The notes: generated by a model not told the origin, from the sequence alone. Shown: positions 42,151-52,900, counted from the stretch's first letter. The stretch: DNA of 64,000 nucleotides from VSJD01 sp964617825 (GCA_964617825.1 CAZTWL010000008.1:61850-125849); one strand, 5' to 3'. A program made the numbers and translations.

Positions 42151-44100
42151 ATGGCCCGTATATGGCTCGAAGCGGAGTCGTTCGAAAAACTCGGCGGCTG
42201 GGTAATCGACCAGCAGTCCATGGAGCAAATGGGATCGGCCTATGTCATGGCCCACGGCATGGGCATTCCCGTCCCGGACGCTGAAACAACCTGCTCCATT
42301 CCCGAAGATGGGCAATACACGGTTTGGGTGCGCACGCGCGACTGGACGGCGCCATGGAGGCGCGGAACACCCGGCGGCATCTTTAAGGTCAAAATTGGCG
42401 GTCGCACCTTGCCGAAGACACTGGGAACAAACGGCGAACGATGGGCCTGGCAAAAGGCCGGCAAGGTTAAGCTGGAAAAAGGCGCAGCCAAAATCGCCTT
42501 GCACGACCTGACCGGTTTTAACGGGCGCTGCGATGCGCTTTATTTGACGACCGACCCCGGTGAAATCCCCGAAAACGACAAGCATAAACTAGCTGAATTC
42601 CGCCGCGACATCATGAAAATCGTTTGCCAGGACGATCCGACCGTCTATGATTTGGCGGTTGCCGGCGGAGGAATTGCCGGAATTTGCACGGCCATTGCGG
42701 CAATGCGCACAGGCTCAAAGGTTGTCCTGATTCAAGACCGCCCGGTCCTGGGAGGATGCAATAGCTCAGAAATCCGTGTCGGCTTGGGCGGGTTTGCGCA
42801 CGCGGATCCATATCCCAACCTGGGCAAAGTCGTCACGGAAATCGAACCTGTTCTTGGCGGACCAAGGACCTATTCGGACGCGAAGCTATATGAGGACGCG
42901 CGCAAAGAAAATGTGTTTGGCTTGCAGCCCGCGAGTCAATACCGCCTTGCCTTGAACGAGCGCGTCTTTGCGGTCGAAAAGGACCGGAACGCCCCCACAA
43001 AGATCACCGCCTTGATTGCACGCAACACCCTCACGGGCGCCGAAACCCGTTACCGGGCCCGGCTGTTTGCCGACTGCACCGGCGACGCCGTCGTTGCGCG
43101 CCTGATGGGGGCCAGGACGATGTATGGCAACGAAGCGCGGGCAATGTTTAACGAATCGCTCGCACCCGAAAAGAGCAGCCATCAGGTAATGGGAAACTCG
43201 GTCATCTGGTATTCGGGCAAAGGCGAAAAACCAACCGTTTTCCCGGATATCGACTGGGGCATCCTGTTCAACGAGGATAACGCCTACTACATTCGAGGAG
43301 GCAACTGGGAATGGGAGACCGGCCAGGACCGCAATCAGGCCGAGGAATCGGAGTATATCCGCGATTATGGAATGATGGCGATTTATGCAAACTGGTCTTA
43401 CTTGAAGAATCATGCGCAACGCAAGGCCGAATGGGCCAATGACAGCCTGACCTGGGTTTCGCCGATTGGCGGCAAACGCGAAAGTTATCGCGTGGTCGGG
43501 GATTATGTCTTGACTCAGAACGATATCGAAAATCGGGTGGTTTTTCCTGACGCGACCGGGGCAATGACCTGGAACCTGGACCTGCATTTCCCTGATCCCG
43601 AAAACGCAGCCAAGTTTAAAGAACCGTTTCGTTCCTGCGCCTATCATCGTGGAATTGCCGCCCCCTACCCCGTACCGTATCGCTGTCTTTATGCCCGGGA
43701 TGTGCAGAATCTCTTTCTGGGCGGGCGCATCGTCAGCGTGTCGCACGTTGCCTTCTCCTGCGTACGCGTCATGCGCACCCTGGGCATTCTCGGGGAAGTT
43801 ATCGGCATGGCCGCCAGCATCTGCGCCAAGGAAAACGCCTGGCCGCGCGATGTTTACGCCAAACACTTGGACAAACTCAAGGCCATGATGAGGCAAGGCG
43901 TACCGATTCCAACTTATCACGCCTATCCATGCGGCATTTCCGAATCATACCACTTCGCCGACCTTGGTTTTATCAACACCTCCGATTCCAGACGCATGGC
44001 GGATCCGGTCCTCCAGCAACGGATCAAGGCATTAAAGGTCCAACACATGCGCGAGGTTAGCGACCAAAGGGCGGCGCGCGGAGCGCACGGTCCATCCTGA
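42151..44100 (+). CDS. FAD-dependent oxidoreductase with N-terminal beta-sandwich domain
   Basis: A 649-residue protein. Residues 1 to about 135 look like a carbohydrate-binding-type beta-sandwich (EAESFEKLGGW at the start, PEDGQYTVWVRTRDW). Residues about 160-600 form an FAD-oxidoreductase domain with the dinucleotide motif AGGGIAGICTA (171-181), the PVLGGCNSSEIR segment and LFADCTGDAVVA. Proteins of this architecture are common in Lentisphaerota and Planctomycetes sugar loci, but their reactions are mostly unknown. It has a very good AGGAGG ribosome site. The cysteine in GGCNSSE could bind the flavin or a cluster. Confidence 0.82.
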   Translation: MARIWLEAESFEKLGGWVIDQQSMEQMGSAYVMAHGMGIPVPDAETTCSIPEDGQYTVWVRTRDWTAPWRRGTPGGIFKVKIGGRTLPKTLGTNGERWAWQKAGKVKLEKGAAKIALHDLTGFNGRCDALYLTTDPGEIPENDKHKLAEFRRDIMKIVCQDDPTVYDLAVAGGGIAGICTAIAAMRTGSKVVLIQDRPVLGGCNSSEIRVGLGGFAHADPYPNLGKVVTEIEPVLGGPRTYSDAKLYEDARKENVFGLQPASQYRLALNERVFAVEKDRNAPTKITALIARNTLTGAETRYRARLFADCTGDAVVARLMGARTMYGNEARAMFNESLAPEKSSHQVMGNSVIWYSGKGEKPTVFPDIDWGILFNEDNAYYIRGGNWEWETGQDRNQAEESEYIRDYGMMAIYANWSYLKNHAQRKAEWANDSLTWVSPIGGKRESYRVVGDYVLTQNDIENRVVFPDATGAMTWNLDLHFPDPENAAKFKEPFRSCAYHRGIAAPYPVPYRCLYARDVQNLFLGGRIVSVSHVAFSCVRVMRTLGILGEVIGMAASICAKENAWPRDVYAKHLDKLKAMMRQGVPIPTYHAYPCGISESYHFADLGFINTSDSRRMADPVLQQRIKALKVQHMREVSDQRAARGAHGPS

Positions 44101-44267
44101 CCTTCTGTTCGGAAAAAAACACAACACCTTCATGCCGGAAACGGTCTCACTCTGCCGCCGTGCAATTTCGTGCGCTGGACCAGCCACGCTCAGCAGAACA
44201 CCGGCATTCCCCATCGAGCCCATAACCTCGCAGTCCCGTCGCTGACGCAAATTTCTTTGTTTTTTCT

Positions 44268-44296
44268 TTGAATACCACACCTGGTTTCACTATGCT
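44268..44296 (+). promoter_or_regulatory. trpS promoter
   Basis: TTGAAT (44268-44273), 17-base spacer, TATGCT (44291-44296), in the 263-bp gap after the FAD oxidoreductase gene. The leader before trpS is about 60 bases and shows no T-box. Confidence 0.45.
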
Positions 44297-44363
44297 TCTT
44301 GTTCATGCATCGATCAGGCAGCGACCGCGCAGAGCAAGCTCGGGAACAGAGGACACGAACACT

Positions 44364-45326
44364 ATGAGAGCATTATCCGGCATTCAGCCTTCCGGCAAAC
44401 TGCATGTGGGCAACTATTTCGGGATGATGAAGCCGGCCTTGGAGCTCCAGAAAAAAGGCGAGACATTCTATTTTATCGCCAATTATCATGCCCTGACCTC
44501 GGTCAGCGAAGCCGAAGCCCTGCGCAGGGGCACGCAGGACGTGGCCCTGGATTTCCTGGCCTGCGGCCTCGATCCCGAGCGCACGGTATTTTACCGACAA
44601 AGCGATGTCGCCGAGGTGCATGAATTGGCCTGGCTGCTTTCTGTTGTTACCCCCATGGGATTGCTGGAACGCTGTCATTCGTACAAGGACAAACTGGCCA
44701 AGGGCATTCCGCCCAACCACGGGCTTTTCGCCTACCCGGTCCTTATGGCGGCAGACATTCTCGCCATCCAGGCTGACGTTGTCCCCGTTGGCCAGGACCA
44801 GAAACAGCATGTCGAGGTTACGCGAGACATTGCCATCAAATTCAACCAGAAATTCGGCGAAACTTTTAAGATCCCCGAACCAGTGATCCGCGAATCGGTT
44901 GCCGTGGTGCCCGGCCTGGACGGCCAGAAAATGTCCAAATCTTATAACAACACGCTCGAGCTGTTTGCGTCCCAGGCGGAAACGCGCAAGGCCATCATGC
45001 GCATTGTGACCGACAGCAAAACCGTCGACGAGCCCAAGGACCCCGCCACCTGCAACGTATTTGCCCTCTACAAGCTCTTCGCCAGCGCGGAAGAGTGCGC
45101 TACCATGGCCGAGCGCTATCGCGCCGGCGGCCTGGGCTATGGCGATGTCAAGAAAATGCTATACGAACGATTCTGGGCATATTTCGAACCGTTCCGGCAG
45201 CGGCGCGCAGAGTATCAGAACGACCCGGCGCGGGTTGAACAAATTCTCCAGCGCGGCGCGGCGCGGGCGCGGGAGGAAATGCATAAAACCTTAAAGGCCG
45301 CCCGCCGGGCCGTGGGCCTGGAGTAA
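44364..45326 (+). CDS. trpS: Tryptophanyl-tRNA synthetase
   Basis: Charges tRNA-Trp. The 320-residue class I synthetase starts at 44364, where MRALSGIQPSGKLHVGNYFG gives the HIGH-equivalent PSGKLHVGN. The second signature KMSKSYNN is near 191-198, and the DIMAIQ-type segment LMAADILAIQADVVPVGQDQKQHVE is intact. The frame open to 44268 is upstream non-family sequence that includes the promoter. It is the first gene of a plus-strand run with scpA, scpB, pheA and hisC, though spacing suggests separate promoters. Confidence 0.95.
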   Translation: MRALSGIQPSGKLHVGNYFGMMKPALELQKKGETFYFIANYHALTSVSEAEALRRGTQDVALDFLACGLDPERTVFYRQSDVAEVHELAWLLSVVTPMGLLERCHSYKDKLAKGIPPNHGLFAYPVLMAADILAIQADVVPVGQDQKQHVEVTRDIAIKFNQKFGETFKIPEPVIRESVAVVPGLDGQKMSKSYNNTLELFASQAETRKAIMRIVTDSKTVDEPKDPATCNVFALYKLFASAEECATMAERYRAGGLGYGDVKKMLYERFWAYFEPFRQRRAEYQNDPARVEQILQRGAARAREEMHKTLKAARRAVGLE

Positions 45327-45452
45327 CCGAGAAACGCGGAATCTTGAATTCTGCATCCCGGAAAGCAACGCCCGTAGTTGTTTTCCTTTGATGACGAACT
45401 ATGAATTCCGTCGGGGCAGCGGAATGGAAACGCGGGGCCCTCGCCGGGCATC

Positions 45453-45480
45453 TTAGGAACCGCACCTCTGCGGAACCTAA
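45453..45480 (+). promoter_or_regulatory. Stem-loop just upstream of scpA
   Basis: TTAGG-AA-CCGCA (45453-45464) faces TGCGG-AA-CCTAA (45469-45480): ten base pairs with a symmetric AA/AA internal loop and a CCTC apex. It ends 23 bases before the scpA ATG and would leave the ribosome site free. There is no T-run after it. Confidence 0.4.
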
Positions 45481-45503
45481 CCGGAGATTGGAACAAGGAC
45501 GCC

Positions 45504-46430
45504 ATGCCAATTCAGGAAGAATATAAGGTCAAGCTCGAAGTCTTTGAAGGCCCCCTGGACCTCCTCCTCTACCTCATTAAAAAAGACGAGGTGGACATCT
45601 ACGATATTCCCATCGAGCTGATCACCCGCCAGTACATGGAATACCTCGGATTGATGCGGATGCTGGATCTCGACATCGCCGGCGAATTTCTCGTGATGGC
45701 CGCCACGCTCATGATGATCAAGAGCCGCATGCTCCTGCCGCCCGAAGAGCGCCCCGAGCTGGAAGTCGAGGAGGAAGATCCGCGGTGGGAACTGATCCGC
45801 CAGTTGATCGAGTACAAGAAATTCAAGGATGCCGCAGCCAATCTGCAGGAGCTGGAATCGCGCACGGGCAACATGTTCCTGCGCAGCGCGGAAGACCCGG
45901 TAGTTGTCGTGGAGCAACCCGGTGTCGGCCTGGAAGACGTCACCATTTTCGACTTGATTGCGTCCTTTAACGAGGCGCTCAAGCGGGTTCAGGTAAACGA
46001 AATCGGCGAAATCATGGCCGAACATTACACGGTGGCCGACGGCATCGAGACAATCCTGGGGCGCATCAAGCGCGAGACCCAGATAGTCTTTGACTCCCTG
46101 TTCCGGACACTCAGTACGCGCCATGAAATTATTTGCACCTTCCTGGCCATGCTGGAATTGATTCGCCTGCGCCAGGTGGTCGCCCGCCAAAAGGCGGTTT
46201 TCGGCGATATTGTGATCATGCGCCCGGAAACCGACCAGAAGCCGGAGGTCAAGGAACAGACGCCCCATCCAAGCCCCCTGGGCGAGGGCGGGACGGCGGA
46301 AACAGCGGACGACCGCCCGAAGAACGCGAATGACAGCGGAGAACCGCCCGAGGCCGCTCCGGACGCCGGACATCAGGCAACCGATGGCGGATTAGAAAAC
46401 AAAGCGGAAGAGAACGGGAAAGAATCATAG
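45504..46430 (+). CDS. scpA: Segregation and condensation protein ScpA (kleisin)
   Basis: The kleisin that bridges the two heads of the SMC dimer. The 308-residue protein opens with YKVKLEVFEGPLDLLLYLIKKDEVDIYDIPI and continues LDIAGEFLVMAATLMMIKSRMLLP, the N-terminal helices that bind the SMC neck. The winged-helix region that binds the other head is near 175-235 (RHEIICTFLAMLELIRLRQV). After about residue 245 comes a tail rich in Pro, Glu, Asp and Ala that goes beyond usual ScpA length. smc itself is 3.5 kb downstream on the other strand and scpB follows 115 bp later. Confidence 0.92.
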   Translation: MPIQEEYKVKLEVFEGPLDLLLYLIKKDEVDIYDIPIELITRQYMEYLGLMRMLDLDIAGEFLVMAATLMMIKSRMLLPPEERPELEVEEEDPRWELIRQLIEYKKFKDAAANLQELESRTGNMFLRSAEDPVVVVEQPGVGLEDVTIFDLIASFNEALKRVQVNEIGEIMAEHYTVADGIETILGRIKRETQIVFDSLFRTLSTRHEIICTFLAMLELIRLRQVVARQKAVFGDIVIMRPETDQKPEVKEQTPHPSPLGEGGTAETADDRPKNANDSGEPPEAAPDAGHQATDGGLENKAEENGKES

Positions 46431-46545
46431 AAATATAGCGGGCGCGGCGCGAAGCCCGAAACTAGCGCGTGGCGGACGCGGCAAACCAAAACAAGCTTGG
46501 ACGGCCGCTTTTACGGAACCGAATTCGACACGCCGCTGGGATGAC

Positions 46546-47622
46546 ATGAATCCGCGGACAACCACCGCGTCCAAGAAAAACACGGATATTGCTATGACAG
46601 AAGAAACCAATCAACCGATCAGTTCAAATGCCCAGCCGGAACTCAAACAGGTCCTGGGCGCCCTCATTTTTGCCGCACGGAAACCGATCAGCGTAGGCGA
46701 GTTGCGCGCGGTATTGACGCAAGTGGACCAAAACGGCGAAGATCCCGCCCATGCCTTCGCCAAAATCCAGGAAAGCGACATACGGGCAGCCATCGAACAA
46801 TTGAAGGTTGAACTGGTCGAACACAAGCAGGGCCTGATCATCGTGGAAGTGGCGGGCGGCTTCCGCTTCCAAACGGACCCGGCCGGCGGCGCCTGGGTGC
46901 GGCAGTTGCTGAACATAGCCAAACCGGCCCATCTTTCCAAACCGGCCCTGGAAACGCTGGCCATTATTGCCTATCGTCAGCCGGCAACCCGCGCTGAAAT
47001 CGAGGCCTTGCGCGGCGTCAACGTGGATGCCATGATGCGCCACTTGCTCGAGCTGCAATTGATCCGCATTGTTGGCCGCAGCGAACTGCCGGGCAGGCCG
47101 TTGATGTACGGCACGACGCAATTATTCCTGGAACATTTCGGCTTAAGCAGCGTCAAAAATCTGCCGGGCATCGAGCAGTTATCGCGTCGGGATGCGGAAC
47201 AAGCCAGGAAAAAAGCCGGCGACAGCCCGCAAACGAAGGACGAAGGCGAAGCAAAAGCAGAAGACGACCTGCTTGCCAGAGCGACCGCCAAATCGCCCGA
47301 CACCTCCCCCGCCAAGACGACAGACCCGGATAAGTCCGCTTCACCTGCAACGAAAGAACCGCCGGATACCGGCGAAGGACAACAAACAACGGACAACGTC
47401 CCGGCAAGCGCATCCGAGACCGCCGCAGAAACCGACGCCAAGCCTGAGCCGGATGATGCCGCACCGCCGGCAGAAGAAGATGGCGCAGCCGAAGAGGCGG
47501 GCACCGAAAACGAGGATGGATCCGCGGAAGAAGACGCGGAAGATGAAGAAGACGAATACGACGAGGACGATGACGAAGACGAGGATGACGACGAAGACGA
47601 TGACATCGAAGGAAGGAAATGA
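46546..47622 (+). CDS. scpB: Segregation and condensation protein ScpB with long acidic tail
   Basis: Dimeric winged-helix partner of ScpA in the SMC complex. The conserved part spans about 30-215 (LGALIFAARKPISVGELRAVL, ALETLAIIAYRQPATRAEIEALRGVNVD, ELPGRPLMYGTTQLFLEHFGLSSVKNLP). A tail of about 140 residues follows, ending in an almost unbroken Asp/Glu run (EEDEYDEDDDEDEDDDEDDD). Typical ScpB proteins end near residue 200. A Met at 46594 is an alternative start that keeps the whole domain. The stop is 3 bp before the pheA start, so the genes are coupled. Confidence 0.9.
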   Translation: MNPRTTTASKKNTDIAMTEETNQPISSNAQPELKQVLGALIFAARKPISVGELRAVLTQVDQNGEDPAHAFAKIQESDIRAAIEQLKVELVEHKQGLIIVEVAGGFRFQTDPAGGAWVRQLLNIAKPAHLSKPALETLAIIAYRQPATRAEIEALRGVNVDAMMRHLLELQLIRIVGRSELPGRPLMYGTTQLFLEHFGLSSVKNLPGIEQLSRRDAEQARKKAGDSPQTKDEGEAKAEDDLLARATAKSPDTSPAKTTDPDKSASPATKEPPDTGEGQQTTDNVPASASETAAETDAKPEPDDAAPPAEEDGAAEEAGTENEDGSAEEDAEDEEDEYDEDDDEDEDDDEDDDIEGRK

Positions 47623-47625
47623 GCC

Positions 47626-48699
47626 ATGCATGTTGCCAAGCTCAGAAAAAAAATCGATGCACTGGATCAGCGCCTGGTAGATTTGTTAAATGCGCGCGCC
47701 AAGGTTGCCGTGCAGATCGGCAAACTTAAGCAGTTATCGGCAAGCGCCATATATGTGCCGGCCCGCGAGAAAGCCGTGCTGGCCCATGTCCGGCGTACAA
47801 ACCGCGGCCCCTTAAGCGGGGAAGCGCTGGACGCCATTTATCGGGAAATAATTTCCTCCTCGCGTTCCTTGGAACGGCAAGTGCGTGTGGCCCATTTTGG
47901 CCAAGCCACGGCATTCACTCACCAGGCAGCCCGCCTGCGCTTTGGCGCCAGCGTAACTTATCTTCCCTGCGAAACCATTGGCGATGTATTCGAGGACGTT
48001 CGCAATAACCAGGCTGATTACGGCGTTGTCCCGATTGAAAATTCAACCGAAGGCGCCGTGACCTACACCCTGGATGAGCTTGTCAAGACACCGCTGCGGA
48101 TCTGCGCGGAAATCTACCTGCCGATTTCGCATCACCTGATGGCCTCCGGCCCGCGCAAGGGCATCCGCCGGGTGGTGAGCCACCCGCAGGTGCTGGCACA
48201 ATGCCGCAACTGGTTGCATGCCGAAATGCCGGGAGTGGCGATCGAGTCGGTAAGCAGCACGACCCGCGCGGCTGAGATGGCGGTTAAAGACCGGCATGTT
48301 GCCGCCATCGGCAGCATTCTGGCGGCCGAACAGTATCATCTGCACGACTTGGCCGCGGAAATCCAGGATTTGAGCGGCAATACGACCCGCTTTCTGGTAA
48401 TCGGCAAATCGTTCGGACATGCCACCGGAGACGACAAAACTTCGATTTTCTTCGCCGTCAAACACAAAACCGGCGCCCTGCACAGTGCCTTGGGATCACT
48501 CAAAAAACATCGCCTCAATATGACCAAAATCGAATCCCGGCCCAACAAATCGAAAGCCTGGGAATACCTTTTCTTTGTAGATATCGAAGGCCATGTCGAG
48601 GAAAAACGGGTGCGCAACGCCTTGCACGATCTGGAACGCCATTGCACGTTGATGACCGTTTTGGGGGCTTATCCACGCGCGCCGGAGAACGCCGACTGA
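47626..48699 (+). CDS. pheA: Chorismate mutase/prephenate dehydratase (P-protein)
   Basis: Bifunctional enzyme for phenylpyruvate synthesis. The 357-residue chain has an AroQ-type chorismate mutase (1 to about 88; LRKKIDALDQRLVDLLNARAKVA), prephenate dehydratase (about 88-265; VVPIENSTEGAV, and the TRF motif at 254-256 in GNTTRFLVIG), and an ACT domain (about 270-350; the phenylalanine-binding ESRP at 303-306). The product should be feedback-inhibited by phenylalanine. Its substrate comes from AroC. It starts 3 bp after scpB, an odd pairing of metabolism and chromosome segregation that may only be a shared transcript. Confidence 0.94.
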   Translation: MHVAKLRKKIDALDQRLVDLLNARAKVAVQIGKLKQLSASAIYVPAREKAVLAHVRRTNRGPLSGEALDAIYREIISSSRSLERQVRVAHFGQATAFTHQAARLRFGASVTYLPCETIGDVFEDVRNNQADYGVVPIENSTEGAVTYTLDELVKTPLRICAEIYLPISHHLMASGPRKGIRRVVSHPQVLAQCRNWLHAEMPGVAIESVSSTTRAAEMAVKDRHVAAIGSILAAEQYHLHDLAAEIQDLSGNTTRFLVIGKSFGHATGDDKTSIFFAVKHKTGALHSALGSLKKHRLNMTKIESRPNKSKAWEYLFFVDIEGHVEEKRVRNALHDLERHCTLMTVLGAYPRAPENAD

Positions 48700-48818
48700 A
48701 GACTATGGCAACGGATAACGAACAACACACAGTCTGGGAATAACCGGCATGGGCCTCAGGAAATCCTCATGCGTTCATCCGCGTGACTCCCAGGCACAAC
48801 AACAATTATGAGCAGCAC

Positions 48819-49931
48819 ATGAAAAACATCGCCCATTCGTGGATTCGGGATTTGAAGATGTATGAACCGGGCAAGCCGATCGAGGAAGTGGCGCGGGAGT
48901 TGGGCTTCGAGTCAGTGGAAGACATCATCAAGCTGGCGTCAAACGAAAACTCCCTGGGCCCCTCGCCCCTCGCCCTGAAGGCCATGAAGCGCGTGGCCAA
49001 CCAAATGCATCGCTATCCCGACAGCAGCGCGCATTTACTGCGCAACGCCCTGTCAAAGAAGCTGGGCGTCAAACCGGAACAGCTATTGATTGCCAACGGC
49101 GGCAACGAAATTATCGAGTTCATCGGCCATGTGTTCCTTGGACCGGGAGTGGACCTGGTCATGGCCGACCGCGCCTTCGCCATCTACCGGCTGATCGGCG
49201 ACATGTTTCAGGCACGCGTGATCGGCGTGCCCATGAAGAATTACACGCACGATCTCGACGCCATGCTGGCGGCGATTACCCCCCAAACGCGGATCGTCTT
49301 TGTTGCCAATCCCAACAATCCCACCGGGACCATGGTCAGCGGCAAGGAACTGGACAGCTTCATGCAGCGCTTGCCGCAGCACGTTGTCGTGGCCCTGGAT
49401 GAGGCCTACGTCGAACTGCTGCCCGAGGATCAGCAGCCCGACACGCTGAAATACGTCCGGGAAGGGCGCAAGGTCATCGTCATGCGCACCTTTTCCAAAA
49501 CGTACGGATTGGCCGGCCTGCGCATCGCCTACGCCGTGGCGCCGGAAGAAGGCATCCAGTTGATGCACCGCATCCGCCAGGCGTTCAACTTCAATTCCAT
49601 GGCCCTGGCCGCCGCCGAGGCCGCGCTGGATGACGACGCCTTCGTCCGTAAGACGCGCCGCATGATCCGGGCCGGCCAGAAGCTGTTTACGGAACACCTG
49701 ACGCGCATGGGAATTGGCTACGTGCCTACCGTCACGAATTTCATGCTGGTCGAGGTTGGCCAGTCGCGGGCAAAGTTCCACGAGTTACAGAAAGAAAAAA
49801 TCATTGTGCGGCCCATGGACGGCTACGGCCTCCCCGCGCATGTGCGCATCACCATCGGGACGCGCGCGGAAAATGAAATGTGCCTCAAAGCCCTCGCGCG
49901 GGTGCTGAACAAGCCGGAACCGCAGTTTTAA
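48819..49931 (+). CDS. hisC: Histidinol-phosphate aminotransferase
   Basis: PLP enzyme that transaminates imidazole-acetol phosphate in histidine synthesis; members also act on phenylpyruvate, which fits its place after pheA. The 370-residue fold-type I protein has LASNENSLGPSP (39-50), the FVANPNNPTGT loop, the VVALDEAYVEL cofactor strand, and the Schiff-base Lys227 in RTFSKTYGLAGLRIAYAV. The ATG at 48819 starts family-like sequence; a GTG at 48783 would add residues without support. Few other his genes are in the window, so an aromatic aminotransferase role remains open. Confidence 0.9.
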   Translation: MKNIAHSWIRDLKMYEPGKPIEEVARELGFESVEDIIKLASNENSLGPSPLALKAMKRVANQMHRYPDSSAHLLRNALSKKLGVKPEQLLIANGGNEIIEFIGHVFLGPGVDLVMADRAFAIYRLIGDMFQARVIGVPMKNYTHDLDAMLAAITPQTRIVFVANPNNPTGTMVSGKELDSFMQRLPQHVVVALDEAYVELLPEDQQPDTLKYVREGRKVIVMRTFSKTYGLAGLRIAYAVAPEEGIQLMHRIRQAFNFNSMALAAAEAALDDDAFVRKTRRMIRAGQKLFTEHLTRMGIGYVPTVTNFMLVEVGQSRAKFHELQKEKIIVRPMDGYGLPAHVRITIGTRAENEMCLKALARVLNKPEPQF

Positions 49932-49962
49932 GGCAGGGACGGCCGATACGGCAGAAGTCTGG

Positions 49963-52900
49963 CTACAATGACGGCGTGGCGGGTTCGGATTTGCCGGCTT
50001 GCGTTTCGTCAACGTCCGGCGAGCCGGCCTCTTGTTCGCTTTCGCGAGATTCCGCAAGCGGCGCGCTTTCCGGCTGGAGAGCCGCGGCATCCGCCTCTTC
50101 CTCTGCCGGTTGCACAGGCAGGGCCGCCTCCGTCGATCCGCTCTGGCCGGCCCGGGCTTCCACGGCCAGGACGCCCGCGTCATTCTTAACCCCAACCTCC
50201 TCGATTTTCTTTGTGAATGAGATGCGGTTGGAGGCAGCCGCATGGGCAGGTTCCGCATGGTGCTGCGGCTTGAAGCGCATGGACATGATCCGCGAGACCT
50301 TGTCGGCCTCCATCGTCACACCATACAGGGTCCCGGCCGCGCTGATCGTCGAACGATTGTGCGTAATCACCAGGAATTGCGACTGGTTCAAGAAGCTCTT
50401 CAGCACCTTGACGAAACGGTGGATATTGGAATCGTCCAGGGCGGCGTCCAATTCATCCAGCAGGCAGAACGGACTGGGCTTGACCATGTAAATCGAAAAC
50501 AGCAAAGCCACGGCCGTCATCGTGCTTTCGCCGCCCGACATCAGGGAAATGCTCTGGAGCCGCTTGCCCGGAGGCCGGGCATATACTTCGATGCCGCATT
50601 CCAGGATATCTTCCTCATCCGTCAGGATCAGCTTGGCCGTGCCGCCGCCGAACAGCTGCGTGAACATGGTCTGGAAATTCTCGTTGATCTGGGCAAAGGT
50701 TTTCGAGAACAGCTCCGTTGTGGTCTGATTGATTTTACGGATCAAATCCATAAGCTGCTGCTTGGACTTGACCAGGTCATCCTGCTGCTGCGTCAGGAAA
50801 TCGAAGCGCTCCTGGAGCTGCTTGTATTCGTCGATGGCCCCGGCATTAACCGGCCCCATGGCCTCGATCTTCGCGCGCAACTCCGCAACCTGGCTTTCCA
50901 TGGCATCCACCGCGGGACGGCCACCATCGGGCCATTCCGGTTCGGGCTCCTGCTTGACGGCTTCCGCGGTCAGGCGATAGTCGCCGGTCACGCGGTCAAG
51001 AATATGCTCGTGCTTCATGCGCGCTTCGGCGCATTTCACGGTCAACTCGTTCTTGCGGGTGCGCTGCGCCTCGATCTCCACGCGCTGCTTTTTGACCTGT
51101 TCATCCAGGATCTTGAACTCGGCTTGCTGCTGCTCCCGCTTTTCCTGGAGGGCCTGCAGGCGCTCCGCGCGGGCCTTGAGCGTGGTCTCGATCTCCGGGA
51201 TCTTCTGCTGGGCTTCGGCCAGCGTATGCTTGAGGGTCTCGATGGCTTTCCGGTATTCCTCAACCCGCGCCGTGCGGTCCCGGATCGTCGCTTCGGACTG
51301 CGCAATACGGTCGCTGAGCGGCTTATGTTGCGAGATCAGATGCTCAACGGCCTGGCGCCGTTGGGCGGCGCACACGTTGGCCGCCATAACATCGTTCAGC
51401 ATCTGCTTGTGATCGTTCTCCAAAGCGGCCAGCTCCTGGTTACGCGTTTCCGCCAGGACCTTGACTTCACCGCGGCGGGCGCGGGCCTGGTCCATTTCGG
51501 CGATCATGGCGCTCTTGCGCTCCGGCGAACTGCCCTGTTTTTCAAGTTCGCGCAATTCGTAGGTCACCGTTTCAAGGTTATCCCTGACCTGATTGGCCTG
51601 GCGGACCACCACCACCTGTTCGCCTTCGCGCCGGGCCAAGGCCTGGCGCTTTTCCTCCAAATCAGCGCGGGCCTTTTGAATTGCCTCGTCATGCGCGGTC
51701 TGCCGGAGCGCTAGCGCCTCAAGTTCTTTTCCTAAAACATCGGCAGCCGATTGCAGGCCGGACAGCGTTTCCTGAAGCGCGGCAATCTGATGCCGCTGCG
51801 CCAGCGGATTCCGGACACGCGTATCGTCGCAATATAGCTCGCAAGCGCCATCGCCGCGCACCAACGCCCCTTGCCGGGTCACATACACGGAATGGGGCGC
51901 AATAGCCGGCGGCAAGGCTTCGAGCGAGTCAACAACCCATACCCGGCTCAACAGGCGGCGCAACAACGGCCTCACGGCCTCCGCCATGGTCACATGTTCG
52001 AACAGAGCCACGCCCGCGCCGGCATCCGGAACCGCAGTCGATGCGCCGGCCGCATCATCGGGAACACTGGCGGCCAGAAGACAAATCGAACCTTGCGGAT
52101 CGGAAGCCAGCCGCCGGATCAGATCGCGCGCGCAGACCGCATCCTTGACGACGACGGCATCCAGCCACATCCGCAGAACAGCTTCCAATGCCTGGCGATA
52201 ATCCGGTTCGGCCGTAATCTGGTCGGCCAGGGCACCAAGCACACACCCGCTTGCCAAGCCTAACGCGGAAGGATCTTTCAGCACCTGCTTGACGCCATCC
52301 GAAAACTCGTCCTTCGCTTCCAGGCTTTTGGTAATCAAGGCAATTTGGGCCGTCAGTGCGGCGGACTGGGAGTGGTTCGCGCCCAGCTGCTTTTCCCGCT
52401 CCTTGATATCGGCCCCAAGCCGTTCGCGATCGGCCAAGAGGGTCTTTAAATTCAGATCGGCGCCGGCAACGGCATCGGTCAACGCCTTCAGGGTTTGGAC
52501 GGCTTCCCCTAAACGCTTGTCGTGGTTTTCGAGGACAAGTTTCAGATTGGCCTGCTCGGCGGCACACCGTTCCCGGCGACTGACAATATGGCGGTCCTCG
52601 TTCTCCATCTGGTGAAGTTCGTTCTGGAGCTTGGAATGCCGGTCATCGAGCTCCAGCATTTCGCCTTGCATTTTCTGGATGTCTTTTTTGGTCTGGTCAA
52701 TGGTCTGTTCGTGCTGGGAATTTGTCCGGGATTTGGCCAGCAGATCGGCCTCGGCCGCTTTCAATTGCGCCTGCACCTCCTGCAGGCGAGTTTGACTCTG
52801 CAACAAAGCGCGGCGGTCATTATCCAGTTCCTGGGTAACACCGGCAATGTCGCGGTTGTCGCGCTGGATCAAGTCTTCCAGTTCGAGGATGCGACGCCGG

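Noticed and set aside
44297..44363. T-box leader for trpS
   Set aside because: The leader is too short and has no specifier or antiterminator bulge sequence.
46977..47639. Serine-run protein on the minus strand
   Set aside because: It is the antisense reading of the Asp/Glu-rich ScpB tail.
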